Source of the DNA: Huiozyma naganishii CBS 8797
Lineage: Eukaryota > Ascomycota > Saccharomycetes > Saccharomycetales > Saccharomycetaceae
Assembly: GCF_000348985.1 (NCBI RefSeq)
Contig: NC_035930.1
Location: 558,001 to 622,000, forward strand
DNA length: 64,000 bases
Direction: 5' to 3'
Numbering within the stretch: the first letter of the stretch is position 1; every line of letters begins with the position of its first letter. The translations under genes were made by a program, and so were the position numbers. The notes under the pieces were generated by a model. That model worked only from the letters and a program-made list of their open reading frames with translations, did not search any database and was not told the origin of the DNA. Below, one piece after another: positions 29,255-38,788 of the stretch.

Positions 29255-32200
29255 CTAACCAAATAATTTCATACCGTGCTTTACCTTTAAAAATTTGGTA
29301 GCTGCTGAACCAAACGAGATGTCCTTTTCGTTTTCCTTCGATGTAGAGTTCGATCTTGGCTCGACTTCAAGAGAGAGACTGTACTGAGCTTCCAAGTCTG
29401 GGACCCCTTGCAACGCGCGCGTTATAAAGTACGAAATATCCTCGTTTTTGGTGAAGTTTGAATAGTTGCATCTTTGGAACCTTAAAATATCACGAATGAT
29501 ATCCGCTATGATGAATCTCTTCCTGAAATTGATCACTGGTAGCCAATCTTGGTTACCACTGTTAGCAAAGGTCAAATCTGAAAGATACACCCCGAAAAAT
29601 GGGATACACGGGGTGTTCCTAGATCTTGCCTTTAGCGATTCTCTATAGTTAATGAAGTTCTTTTTGGAGTCCATTAGACTGTCAAGTTTGTTTAACACAT
29701 CTTTAGAGTCGACGGGGACTTGAGTCCATGTTTTTTTCAACCGAAATACAGGGGAAGAATATAGAGCGGAGATTATGGCTGTCAAGGTAGCAAAATTGCT
29801 CAATCGATGGCAGTGCAGCGCAACTGTAATAAAATATGTGATCAGTTTCACTCGCTTTTTCATATTGACCTCACTAACAATTTTGAACGAAACGTAGTTT
29901 GTCAGAAGATTTGCGTGTTCAATAAAGTTTGCAATGGACGCGGATCCCCCAAAGTCGCAATTCATCGATTTCCCCCAAATTTTATCCAGACACTCGAATA
30001 GCTCGATCTTGCTGTACATTTCATAATTCATCAGCGTGATTTGTTGCGCAAACCCTGAGGCCGATATATCGTGGGCTTTGATTTTCTTGATTTTCTTAAC
30101 TGATTGTGACCAGTCCGCTGTACGTAGTGTGACTGAGTGGACACTTCTGATACTCTCGGCCCCATCGTTATTCGTACAGTTCTTGATAATTTCTGTGCAT
30201 TTATTCATTAACGCTGTTGCGCCTGATATTTTCTCTGAAACCGCCATCTTTACAAGCTCCATAATCGCTGAATCCAATTTTGGTTCCCAGTATGTGTTTA
30301 TCCAGTACTTGGTAAAGAAAGACTGCAATACTTTGACGATGTTAGTTTTTATCGGTAACGATCTTTTAGAAATCCACTCGTTGTACTCATTAAATGATAG
30401 TCCACTGGGCGGAAATGCGTTGTAAATCCTCGTTAGATGTACAATAAAGTCCATCGAGCTGGTATAGATACTGCGGAATGTCATTAGGAAAGTCCCCATG
30501 TACAAATTATCGATTATCCCGTTGTTCATGCCAAAAACAAGGTGATCGACCAATGCTTCCAAGGTACCCGATTTAACCGTATCTGTTTTGATATCAAAGA
30601 CAAGGTCTTGCTGGACAGGGGACTGTATGTACCACGCCACAGCATTACTACCGCTCAAAGATGCTCTCTTCATGAATGAGTCGCTTTTGTCACTACCCTT
30701 ACGAAGAAAATCATCTTCAAACCACCTGGCATCCTTGTACTCGTCCTTCTGTAACATGTCAATTAAAGAACCCTGCATGCTTCTGGCAGCAAAATTCATG
30801 ATGTTTTCCTTCTCCTCGATCAGTCTTTCCACAATGTTGCATGCGACGGAGTTTATCTCGTAATAATGAATATAACTTTCTTTGAATATGGCGAACGGGT
30901 CCAGGAACTCCAGTGTGCTAATATGAACATCACTTTTCCACAACTGCTTTAATATTTGGTCCGCCATTATGTCATAGTCCTGGGAGAGGTGTACTTGTTT
31001 TTCGCTTGTGACTATGGGGAATTTCTCCAAGTAGCCAACGGAATGGGAATTTTCCATTGAGCGGAACACAAACGGGTCCTCAGTGCTGGTGTGCTGTGTG
31101 ACAATTGTCAATTTGATGACTGTGTCATGGAATGCTTGTTTGATATTGAAAAACTCGTTCAACAGGTGCGAAATGGTTGTGCAAGAATGTCGTAACAGTT
31201 TTATGCTTTCATCGCACTTGTCGTTATTAAAGAGAATCTTTCTCAGGTTCACAAAAAACGTCAGATCCAGGTTTTCAATAATAGCCATATTCAGCAGCTT
31301 ATCATTGAACTCTGTATAAATCTTGAGGATCATTTTCACATCGGGCTTCACGTTATTGGTTTGTTGGATGTATGATACAATGTGATCATATATTTGCTCC
31401 TTGCTTTGTCTCATCTTTGAGAGTGTGTCCCTCGTCAGCGGGTACAGCCTTGGTCTCGGACCTGATTTCGTTTTCTGTAACTGGTTGGATGCAAGAGAGA
31501 AATGTGCCGCCTGGCTACCACTGGTTGAATTCAAAACGCGGGACGCGACTGGCGACAAAGACGGAGAGTGAGTGGAAAGGTTGAACTTTGGTCCAGCTGT
31601 TCCTGCTTTGCTGTCGCGCGACCCCGTGTTTTTGGTTGATGTTTCTGAAGGTTGAGGAAAATCTGAGGAGGACGTCGACGACGTCGTGGTCGACACGGAA
31701 TTCTTACACGGGTCAGCAATCTTCGTTAATTTAGTCTCCTTGGCGAATTCACAACTGCTTTCCTTTTCCTTCTCCTCGATATGTTCTGCTGCAAACGGGT
31801 TAGTCCAAGAGCCAGCGTTGAAGGAGTCCTGAAAGAATCTTGGGAAAAGTTGCGGTAGCAGGTGTCTTTCACTCGAGTCCAACGTGACGTTGTTTTGCAG
31901 TACGTAGTATAGCAGCTGTATTGACTTTGGCGACCCGAAAAACTCCGTGTCGATAGTTGTCTCCAAAGTGCTGTAGTAATCGTCATGTTTCGAATCTAAT
32001 TTCTTTGAGTTTGGTTCCGTGTCGGCCCCTCCTCTTTCTTGGTTCGATACGGAGTCGGCAAGACTCAATACTCTATTGCGTGTGTTACCACTGGTAGCTT
32101 GGGTCAGCGTGTTATCCGAGTGCATTGTAGAGGCGGTCGCGACGGAGGCGGTCCTATTGTATTCCTGTTGTTGCGCGGTTCTCGTGTACCCCTTCTTATT

Positions 32201-33163
32201 GCAGAAGTAGACGTTTGCGTTCAGCTTGATAACGGACAAAGATTTAATGATACATTTCATCAGATGTTTGATCTCTTTCCTAGCTGTTTTGTTTATGCAG
32301 TTTTCGAACAACCTGACTGCCATTGTGATGTACGTGACCGATGTGGCGAACCGTCTGATCACTTCGACGAACTTAAGTTGGTCCTTTGCCTTAAAAGTCT
32401 CGTGTGCCAACGAGCAGTAGTACAGCGAGTTCTCAAACAAGTCCCTGCACAGTTTTATGTCTGCCGTGTGGAGGTACAACGTATCGTCTCCAGTCAAACG
32501 GGGCATCTTTTTCGGGTTCAATCGTACCGGTTTGTCCCCGACCCCGCCCCCCCCTCGGTGCGCTGATTTAGGCAGTGTGGGGAGTCGGTTGCAGTACACG
32601 TTTAATTGATCGTTGTAGTAGATCATGGGCGATCTTTTGTCGCCCGTGAGCACGGTGGCCCATATGACCGGGAGGTTTTCCTGCAAGAGGTCACCAAACT
32701 GGTTATTGCCGTACAGTTCCTCGATCTCGTGCGCAAAGAGGAAATCCGATGCCGCGAGTGGGTCGTCATCGCCCAAATTAAAGTTCGAGACAGTAGTCTT
32801 CAAAAGAAGTTCCGAGCTTCTGGCAGATTGTTTCCGGGACCCCCTCCTGAGGGAGTCCGTCAACTTATCCGAGTACCGTCTCTTAAGCTCGACGTCACCA
32901 ATCTGTTGAGTGTAGTTGTGAGGAAACCAGCCTCTTGACACTCTCTGCGCTGGCGGGTCTCCCATAATCACGAGCACGTCCAACCAGCCTGTGGTAGACT
33001 TGTTCGCCAAAAAAGCGACCTCACCTTTCTTCAAACTCAGCACGTTGGGCAGCGTCGACGTATAGTCGTGGTCCACCACGAGAATGTCGATGACCTTGAT
33101 CTGCGAGAGCGCACCGTCGTGGCTGCCCTCCCGCACGTTCAAGCCGGACTGGCCAAAATCCAT
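29255..33163 (-). CDS. CDC25: Ras guanine nucleotide exchange factor Cdc25
   Basis: The protein has 1302 residues. An SH3 domain lies at about 28-85, followed by a long divergent central part. A Ras-exchange N-terminal motif sits near residue 860, and the catalytic CDC25 domain fills roughly the last 260 residues, including FGGSASIANFIEHANLL and NTPCIPFFGVYLSDLTFANS. Cdc25 loads Ras1/2 with GTP at the plasma membrane and so switches on adenylate cyclase in response to glucose. The ATG at 33163 gives MDFGQSGLN; the frame upstream has only non-ATG codons. S. cerevisiae has an ohnolog SDC25 next to DPS1. Here CDC25 itself is next to DPS1, consistent with the ancestral order. Confidence 0.95.
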   Translation of the reverse strand: MDFGQSGLNVREGSHDGALSQIKVIDILVVDHDYTSTLPNVLSLKKGEVAFLANKSTTGWLDVLVIMGDPPAQRVSRGWFPHNYTQQIGDVELKRRYSDKLTDSLRRGSRKQSARSSELLLKTTVSNFNLGDDDPLAASDFLFAHEIEELYGNNQFGDLLQENLPVIWATVLTGDKRSPMIYYNDQLNVYCNRLPTLPKSAHRGGGGVGDKPVRLNPKKMPRLTGDDTLYLHTADIKLCRDLFENSLYYCSLAHETFKAKDQLKFVEVIRRFATSVTYITMAVRLFENCINKTARKEIKHLMKCIIKSLSVIKLNANVYFCNKKGYTRTAQQQEYNRTASVATASTMHSDNTLTQATSGNTRNRVLSLADSVSNQERGGADTEPNSKKLDSKHDDYYSTLETTIDTEFFGSPKSIQLLYYVLQNNVTLDSSERHLLPQLFPRFFQDSFNAGSWTNPFAAEHIEEKEKESSCEFAKETKLTKIADPCKNSVSTTTSSTSSSDFPQPSETSTKNTGSRDSKAGTAGPKFNLSTHSPSLSPVASRVLNSTSGSQAAHFSLASNQLQKTKSGPRPRLYPLTRDTLSKMRQSKEQIYDHIVSYIQQTNNVKPDVKMILKIYTEFNDKLLNMAIIENLDLTFFVNLRKILFNNDKCDESIKLLRHSCTTISHLLNEFFNIKQAFHDTVIKLTIVTQHTSTEDPFVFRSMENSHSVGYLEKFPIVTSEKQVHLSQDYDIMADQILKQLWKSDVHISTLEFLDPFAIFKESYIHYYEINSVACNIVERLIEEKENIMNFAARSMQGSLIDMLQKDEYKDARWFEDDFLRKGSDKSDSFMKRASLSGSNAVAWYIQSPVQQDLVFDIKTDTVKSGTLEALVDHLVFGMNNGIIDNLYMGTFLMTFRSIYTSSMDFIVHLTRIYNAFPPSGLSFNEYNEWISKRSLPIKTNIVKVLQSFFTKYWINTYWEPKLDSAIMELVKMAVSEKISGATALMNKCTEIIKNCTNNDGAESIRSVHSVTLRTADWSQSVKKIKKIKAHDISASGFAQQITLMNYEMYSKIELFECLDKIWGKSMNCDFGGSASIANFIEHANLLTNYVSFKIVSEVNMKKRVKLITYFITVALHCHRLSNFATLTAIISALYSSPVFRLKKTWTQVPVDSKDVLNKLDSLMDSKKNFINYRESLKARSRNTPCIPFFGVYLSDLTFANSGNQDWLPVINFRKRFIIADIIRDILRFQRCNYSNFTKNEDISYFITRALQGVPDLEAQYSLSLEVEPRSNSTSKENEKDISFGSAATKFLKVKHGMKLFG

Positions 33164-33529
33164 CACTCCGAAAAGGCGGTAAATTACACTTTCCTGCACT
33201 TAACTGCTGAAACCGACGACAAATAATAAAACCGCAGTAAAAGCTTAGCCCAATTCTGTGCTGTGTGCCCCTGTGAATATATTATACGTACCTATATGTT
33301 GTCAGCAAAGAATACTATCTCTCACGCGATGCCTTCTGTCTTGTATATCCTCTGTCTCTCTTGCCTTTGACAACGAAAAATTCACTTCCAATTTTTCCAG
33401 TCTCGAGTTCTGGAAACAGAGAAAAAAAATTAATGTTTTTGAGACTTTTTACGAATTTTCCTCTTTGGGACAGGAGGACTCGCCGGTTTCCCGATGCGAC
33501 GATTGGTTCCTTTTTTTGAAACTTGGGGT

Positions 33530-33637
33530 CACGTGCGGGGTGCAAGCCCTAATTTGGGTGGAAAGCTTGCAAGCCCTAGTATCGGGTAACCCTTACATTT
33601 TTTAAACCCTAACTTCTTGTTTTTGGGAATTAGGGTT
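33530..33637. promoter_or_regulatory. Tbf1-type ARCCCTAA cluster with a Reb1 site between CDC25 and DPS1
   Basis: Four telomere-like sites are present: AGCCCTAA at 33545-33552, AGCCCTAG at 33572-33579, AACCCTAA at 33605-33612 and TTAGGGTT (the reverse form) at 33630-33637. A Reb1 site CGGGTAA lies at 33583-33589 and an E-box CACGTG at 33530-33535. ARCCCTAA is the Tbf1 consensus. The cluster is 150-240 bases upstream of DPS1 and 380-475 bases upstream of CDC25, so it more likely serves DPS1. No snoRNA box sequences were evident. The rest of 33164-33785 carries no further gene. Confidence 0.7.
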
Positions 33638-33785
33638 TTGGGGTTGAGTGAAAAATTTTTATCGTTTTCTTCACGTTGTATTCGTCACCATTGGCAGATG
33701 AGTCGGAAGGGAATACGGTTAGTTGAAGTCTTGTAGTTGCAACTGCGGCACTCAATTGAGAAGAATAAGTAGAAGGAAGGTACCA

Positions 33786-35456
33786 ATGTCTACAGAGGGA
33801 AAAGTTGCCGCTGCTGCAGAGACCGCTGTTCAGGAACAACCCGAGCAAGTTATTTTAGGTGAGGATGGGCAACCTTTATCGAAGAAGGCGATGAAGAAGT
33901 ACTTGAAGGAGCAAGAGAAGTCGAAGAAGAAGGCGGAGCGTGCCGCGCAGTTGCAAGAGGAGAAGGAGCAACGTGAGCGCGAGTCCGCTGCCTCGGACAC
34001 CGCAAAGGACCACTACGGGAAGTTGCCTCTGATCCAGTCGACCACCAGAACCGGGGAACGTCGTGTCAAGTTCCAAGAACTGGGGGCCGCGCAGGACGGT
34101 GAAGCGGTGTGTTTCAGGGCGCGTGTCCACAACACGAGACAGCAGGGTGCGACTTTGGCCTTTTTGACTTTCAGACAGCAGGCTGATTTGATCCAAGGTT
34201 TGGTGAAAGTGCAAGACGATGGATCCGTTTCGAAGCAAATGGTCAAATGGGCCGGTGCGATCAACTTGGAGAGTATTGTCCTTGTGCGCGGTGTTGTTGC
34301 GAAGGTCGCTGAACCGATCAAGAGCGCCACTGTGCAGGACGTCGAGATCCACGTGAGAGAGATTTTTGTCATTTCCGGTACTCCACAAGTGTTGCCCATC
34401 TTGTTGGAGGACGCCTCGCGGTCCGAAGCTGAGGCTGAGGCTGCTGGATTGCCAGTGGTGAACTTGGACACAAGACTGGACGCTCGTGTCATTGATCTGA
34501 GGACTGTGACTAACCAGGCGATATTCCGGATTCAAGCTGGTGTATGCTCTTTGTTCCGCGAGTTCCTAATGAACCGTCAATTTAATGAGATCCATACCCC
34601 GAAATTGTTGGGTGCCCCCAGTGAAGGTGGTGCGAACGTTTTTGAAGTTGGGTATTTCAAAAGTAAAGCGTACCTTGCACAATCCCCGCAGTTTTACAAG
34701 CAACAATTGATGGTAGCTGATTTCGAGAAAGTGTTTGAGATTGCACCTGTGTTCCGTGCTGAGAACTCGAACACGCACCGTCACATGACCGAGTTCACGG
34801 GGCTCGACTTGGAGATGACCTTTGAGGAGCACTACCATGAGGTGTTGGACTTACTCTCTGATCTTTTCGTGTTCATCTTTGGTGAATTGAAGAAACGGTT
34901 CGCCAAGGAGATTGAATTAGTCCGTAGACAGTACCCTGTCGAGGAGTTCAAGTTGCCAGCTGACGGTAAGATGGTACGGATCAAGTACAAAGAAGGTATT
35001 GCCATGTTACGTGCCGCTGGGCGTGAATTGGGTGATTTCGATGATTTGTCCACTGAAAACGAGAAATTCCTTGGTAAACTGGTTCGTGAGAAATACGACA
35101 CCGATTTCTATATCTTGGACAAGTTCCCGCTGGCGATCAGACCATTCTACACGATGCCCTGTGCTGAGGACGGGAATTACTCCAACTCGTATGATTTCTT
35201 CATGCGCGGGGAAGAGATTCTTTCCGGTGCTCAACGTATCCACGACCACGAGCTTTTGAAGCAAAGAATGGAGGCCCACGGTCTGAGTGTGGAGGACCCA
35301 GGTTTGAAGGACTACATCGAGTCCTTCAGTTACGGGTGTGCTCCACATGCCGGTGGTGGTATTGGTCTTGAGAGAGTTGTCATGTTCTTCCTGGACTTGA
35401 AGAACATCAGAAGGGCCTCGTTGTTCCCAAGGGACCCAAAGAGATTGAGACCATAG
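33786..35456 (+). CDS. DPS1: Cytosolic aspartyl-tRNA synthetase Dps1
   Basis: The protein has 556 residues (S. cerevisiae 557). A Lys/Glu-rich N-terminal extension typical of eukaryotic AspRS precedes an OB-fold anticodon-binding domain ([15 protein letters not shown]). The class II catalytic core shows motif 2 [21 protein letters not shown] and motif 3 [14 protein letters not shown], ending [12 protein letters not shown]. It charges tRNA-Asp in the cytosol. The ATG at 33786 starts MSTEGK; the longer frame upstream has no ATG. Codon bias is high. Its neighbour COX19, now separated by a transposon relic, is as in YLL018C/YLL018C-A. Confidence 0.96.
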   Translation: MSTEGKVAAAAETAVQEQPEQVILGEDGQPLSKKAMKKYLKEQEKSKKKAERAAQLQEEKEQRERESAASDTAKDHYGKLPLIQSTTRTGERRVKFQELGAAQDGEAVCFRARVHNTRQQGATLAFLTFRQQADLIQGLVKVQDDGSVSKQMVKWAGAINLESIVLVRGVVAKVAEPIKSATVQDVEIHVREIFVISGTPQVLPILLEDASRSEAEAEAAGLPVVNLDTRLDARVIDLRTVTNQAIFRIQAGVCSLFREFLMNRQFNEIHTPKLLGAPSEGGANVFEVGYFKSKAYLAQSPQFYKQQLMVADFEKVFEIAPVFRAENSNTHRHMTEFTGLDLEMTFEEHYHEVLDLLSDLFVFIFGELKKRFAKEIELVRRQYPVEEFKLPADGKMVRIKYKEGIAMLRAAGRELGDFDDLSTENEKFLGKLVREKYDTDFYILDKFPLAIRPFYTMPCAEDGNYSNSYDFFMRGEEILSGAQRIHDHELLKQRMEAHGLSVEDPGLKDYIESFSYGCAPHAGGGIGLERVVMFFLDLKNIRRASLFPRDPKRLRP

Positions 35457-35585
35457 GCTGGGGAGGGAGCCCACAGATGTATGTGTATAGACGTAGTAAT
35501 GTACGCGATGCGCGCGCTGACCTAGACCTGGTGCGGGACTGGATTTCGCACGAAGAAAGAAAGTTTTTTGATCACGTGAATCAGA

Positions 35586-35604
35586 TGCGGAATTGAATTC
35601 CGCA
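35586..35604. promoter_or_regulatory. Near-palindrome CGG-N9-CCG with adjacent E-box
   Basis: TGCGGAATT and its reverse complement AATTCCGCA flank a single G, a 9-bp inverted repeat containing CGG and CCG 9 bases apart, as bound by zinc-cluster factors. An E-box CACGTG lies at 35573-35578. They sit between the DPS1 stop and the hAT relic, so they may mark ancestral promoter DNA of the gene pair or the edge of the insertion. The rest of 35457-35850 shows no gene. Confidence 0.45.
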
Positions 35605-35850
35605 AATAGAGACCGTTTTCCATTACCCAGAACGCATTGCTTTCTTGCACAGTGAACGATAAGCAAATCACTATTACCTATATACATTTTGTACAGACCT
35701 TGCATTTCAAGTGCTATAGCAGTACTGTCAATCGTATATTATGGCTATCACTGGTTTTTACTTTCTAGAAATGAACGTATTATTTACAATTGCGGTCCAG
35801 AAGATTCTTTAGCCCTATGTCGTTAATTTCTTCAACAGACAGTTTGAGAT

Positions 35851-37637
35851 TCAATGAGTTGACCTGCTTATGGGCAATTCATTACCAGCACTCTCATCTC
35901 CCAGTGAGTGCCTTTTATCGTTGATTATCCTTTTCAGTTTGCTAAATTCTCTTTCACTGTTAACAGAAGTAACGTTGATACTGAGAAGGTAATCCAGAAC
36001 GCTTGGCAAAAGACTGTGGTTGGAAACCGCAACGGTCGAATCACTCAACTTGGACCTCGTTTCATTCAGGTACTGTGATATGATATCCCAGGAAAGCAGT
36101 GTTCTGAAAGAAAATACATCAGCAGTGTGAAATTCGCTGTTACTTTCGGGCAACAATTCGAAATCACAAAACTTCAAAATACGAATCTTTACCTTCATCT
36201 CATGCGCCAGACTCCCAGAATTGCCTAAAATTTTTAATCTCTTTGAGCAAGTGTTCCCTCAAAACTCTTTTAAAGTCCTTGACCGTTAATGCCATATTAG
36301 ACCGACCGTCGCCAGCGAAAATTCCTTTGATCTCTTTCATTTTCATAACACTCATCGGGGGATCCATCATTTTCTGTCTCGCTGCTCTCATCTCCATTTT
36401 CAGTTATCTCAAAATTCATTATTTTGAATGCAATGTTGGTCAGTTCAGAATATACATCAACACAATGCTTTTGGGAGATTTTAAAAACTTTCACAGCATC
36501 ATGATGAAACAACGCACTCAACATATGAATGTAGGTAGAATCACAGGCTTTTGCGTAGTACTTTTCATACTTCGCTTTGAACTTTTGAAGTTCGACCGGT
36601 CTTATCAAGAGCTCACTTAATCCACTAGCACGAACCGATGACATCTCTTTACAATATAGCAGTAATGGAAAGAAGCAAATACTAGCGGGCTTGCTTAAAG
36701 ATATTATTTTCGTTAACGATTCGTACGGTGTCAAACCTTTATAGATAATTTTAGCAGTTGAAACGTGGGCTTCACAAAAGTCAAGTTCCACCTAGTGTTA
36801 CAATATGACGGCGGTAGTGTCTCCACACAGTCCTTGAAACTTTTCTTAAAAGTGAAACATTTTCTCAATTTCTTGGTCAGTGCCATTAGACGCTGGACAA
36901 TATCCACTGGGCAGATATTAGGAAACAATTCAAGAGCCTCTTCATCATTTTCTGAACCTGTGTTTTCTGTATCTGTTTGCAGGTTCTCATTAATATCATC
37001 GATTAAAGCTCTCACAAACAGTTGAATTTGGGGTACGGCACAACCGTTGTGAGAGTTGAAAAAAGGAAATTGCTCGTCTCCTTTCAACGAATCTGTTGCT
37101 CCTATCACGGAAGTAGCATTATCCGTGCAACAGGAGGTGAGCAATTTTGATAGAGAGAAATTTTCATCAACGAAAGCAAGGTTTCTGTTAGCTCCTGCTT
37201 CTCTTTTGTTTCGACTTCTCCGAAGTGAATCGGAAAAACAACGCGTTCCATATTTCTGGTTATAAGGTTGATCGTGACACTGATACAATCGGTGCCCTTG
37301 TTTGATGTCCAGCCATCGGTTTCTAAAGATACCCAAGGCAATCTGACTTTCTTCAAAACGTTAAAACGTTGATAAATAATATCAGGAGTGTTTGCACTCC
37401 TGGGTATCAAAGAGCTCACGGAGCTGCTCTCTCACCATCGCACTAATATGGTTCGAGACCTTTTTCTACTAAACAATTTCTTACATTCTGGCAAGCGCCT
37501 GCCCACAATGAGCCGAAACGGTGCGGTATCACTGCTCTCACCATTATAAGTGTATAATGTGGCCGTGATGTCGCACTGCAGAACATGATTAATCTAGAGT
37601 CAAAAACGAAATAGCTCAGTCCTAACACCACCGCCAA
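35851..37637 (-). pseudogene. Degenerate hAT-superfamily DNA transposase
   Basis: Minus-strand fragments in overlapping frames together read as one hAT transposase broken by several stops and frame changes. From the 5' end they contain WVSLETDGWTSNKGTD near 37310-37270 (the catalytic Asp region), CCTDNATSVIG and FFNSHNGCAVPQIQLFVRAL near 37130-37000, YCNTRWNLTFVKPTF near 36790, and the C-terminal dimerisation motif SVNSEREFSKLKRI near 35950. hAT elements move by cut and paste. This copy cannot make a full protein. It lies between DPS1 and COX19, which adjoin in S. cerevisiae, so it is an insertion. Terminal inverted repeats and an 8-bp duplication were not found by eye. Related elements (Roamer/Rover types) occur in other yeasts. 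Confidence 0.8.
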
Positions 37638-38076
37638 TGAGACACGTCATCAGGTTTAGCACTACTTTTGACCTTCTTTTGGACAGCCCTTTCAGTAGAG
37701 CTATCCAAAGTTTGCTGGACTGGGGAGAATGTTCATGGAAGACCCTGTTGTTATAGCGTTTCCAGCACGTACCTAGCACTATCCTATCAGGTGCAATTCC
37801 GCAGTCACGTGATATACAGTTGCAAATTTCAATCCCGCACCAGGTCTACGCTGACCCGCGGTCATGTGACCGCGGGGGGAAGACCCGAACGAAAAAATAA
37901 AAAAAACAACAGCGAAGGGGACAAGAGAGGGAGAAGAGAGAACATCACGGTAAACCGAGCAAGACACAAGCTAGCACAGGTAACGGTGCAGAGGCTAGCC
38001 AGACACCCCTACGGTGACTATAATCCATAACCTACCCCAACCCGACCCACACCTACCCAAACACCCCACCCCAACG
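37638..38076. promoter_or_regulatory. COX19 upstream region with an inverted repeat and an E-box
   Basis: CCCGCGGTCA (37855-37864) and TGACCGCGGG (37867-37876) form an inverted repeat with 10-bp arms and a 2-base spacer. It includes two CCGCGG palindromes. TCACGTGA lies at 37805-37812. Both are 200-270 bases upstream of the COX19 ATG. Zinc-cluster factors or RSC-type CGCG binders could use the repeat; Cbf1 could use the E-box. No gene is visible in this stretch. Confidence 0.55.
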
Positions 38077-38649
38077 ATGTCCGGCAACCCTGGGAACGCG
38101 CTGAGGGCGCTCTCCCCGACACCGCCAGAGCGCGGCTCCTTCCCACTCGACCACGACGGCGAGTGTTTCGACGCCATGGCCGCGTACCTCCGCTGCATGC
38201 GCCTCGTGCACAACGAGAACGCCCCGAACTGCCGCCTGCTCGCCAAGGAGTACCTCCGCTGCAGAATGGAGCACCGCCTCATGGACCGCGACGACTGGGC
38301 GCACCTCGGGCTGCCGCGCGACAGCCGTGCGCCACCCCCAGACCACCCCCGCACCAAACCCCCGGGCCCACGAACCCCGGAATACGGCCCCCGCCCTCGC
38401 GGCCGTTTCTACGCCACCCCCCCCCGTACTATACAGCACGCTACGCAACACCGAGTCACCCCTCTCGCGCGCCCTCGCGCCCAGAAACCGCCGCACGAAC
38501 ACCCCCCCCCCCACCGGTTGCTTTTTCCGCACAACCGACGCAAGAACCGTCAGTTCTCAATTTCAATTTCAGCGCATTCTCAGTATACTCGTCCTTTTCG
38601 ACCCCTCCTGTCGCCCGCTCGCTCTGACTTATTGAAGACTGGGCTATAA
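38077..38649 (+). CDS. COX19: Mitochondrial intermembrane-space protein Cox19 with a long C-terminal extension
   Basis: Residues 1-82 are a clear Cox19: [20 protein letters not shown], then twin CX9C motifs at Cys30/Cys40 and Cys52/Cys62, which fold through Mia40 in the intermembrane space. Cox19 helps copper delivery for cytochrome oxidase with Cox11. After HLGLPRD the frame continues for about 108 Pro/Arg/His-rich residues, giving 190 in all against 98 in S. cerevisiae. That tail is encoded by very GC-rich DNA with runs of 9 C (38417-38425) and 11 C (38502-38512). All three forward frames stay open to about 38627, so the true stop depends on exact run lengths. The ATG at 38077 matches the family start. 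The start and core are certain, the end is not. Confidence 0.85.
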   Translation: MSGNPGNALRALSPTPPERGSFPLDHDGECFDAMAAYLRCMRLVHNENAPNCRLLAKEYLRCRMEHRLMDRDDWAHLGLPRDSRAPPPDHPRTKPPGPRTPEYGPRPRGRFYATPPRTIQHATQHRVTPLARPRAQKPPHEHPPPHRLLFPHNRRKNRQFSISISAHSQYTRPFRPLLSPARSDLLKTGL

Positions 38650-38788
38650 ATGCGATTTTTGTTCACTCTGCGAGTCTCACTCGAGTGCACGATACACGTT
38701 TGGAACTGTCGAAGGAGTCTGCCTAGTGTTCATCGGTGCGTAGTGGTGTGACCCCCCCCCCTCCATACAATACATATCAGCGAACACG

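Noticed and set aside
38053..38532. Minus-strand frame of 159 codons opposite COX19
   Set aside because: Long stop-free stretches in all frames follow from high GC here; there is no family signal.
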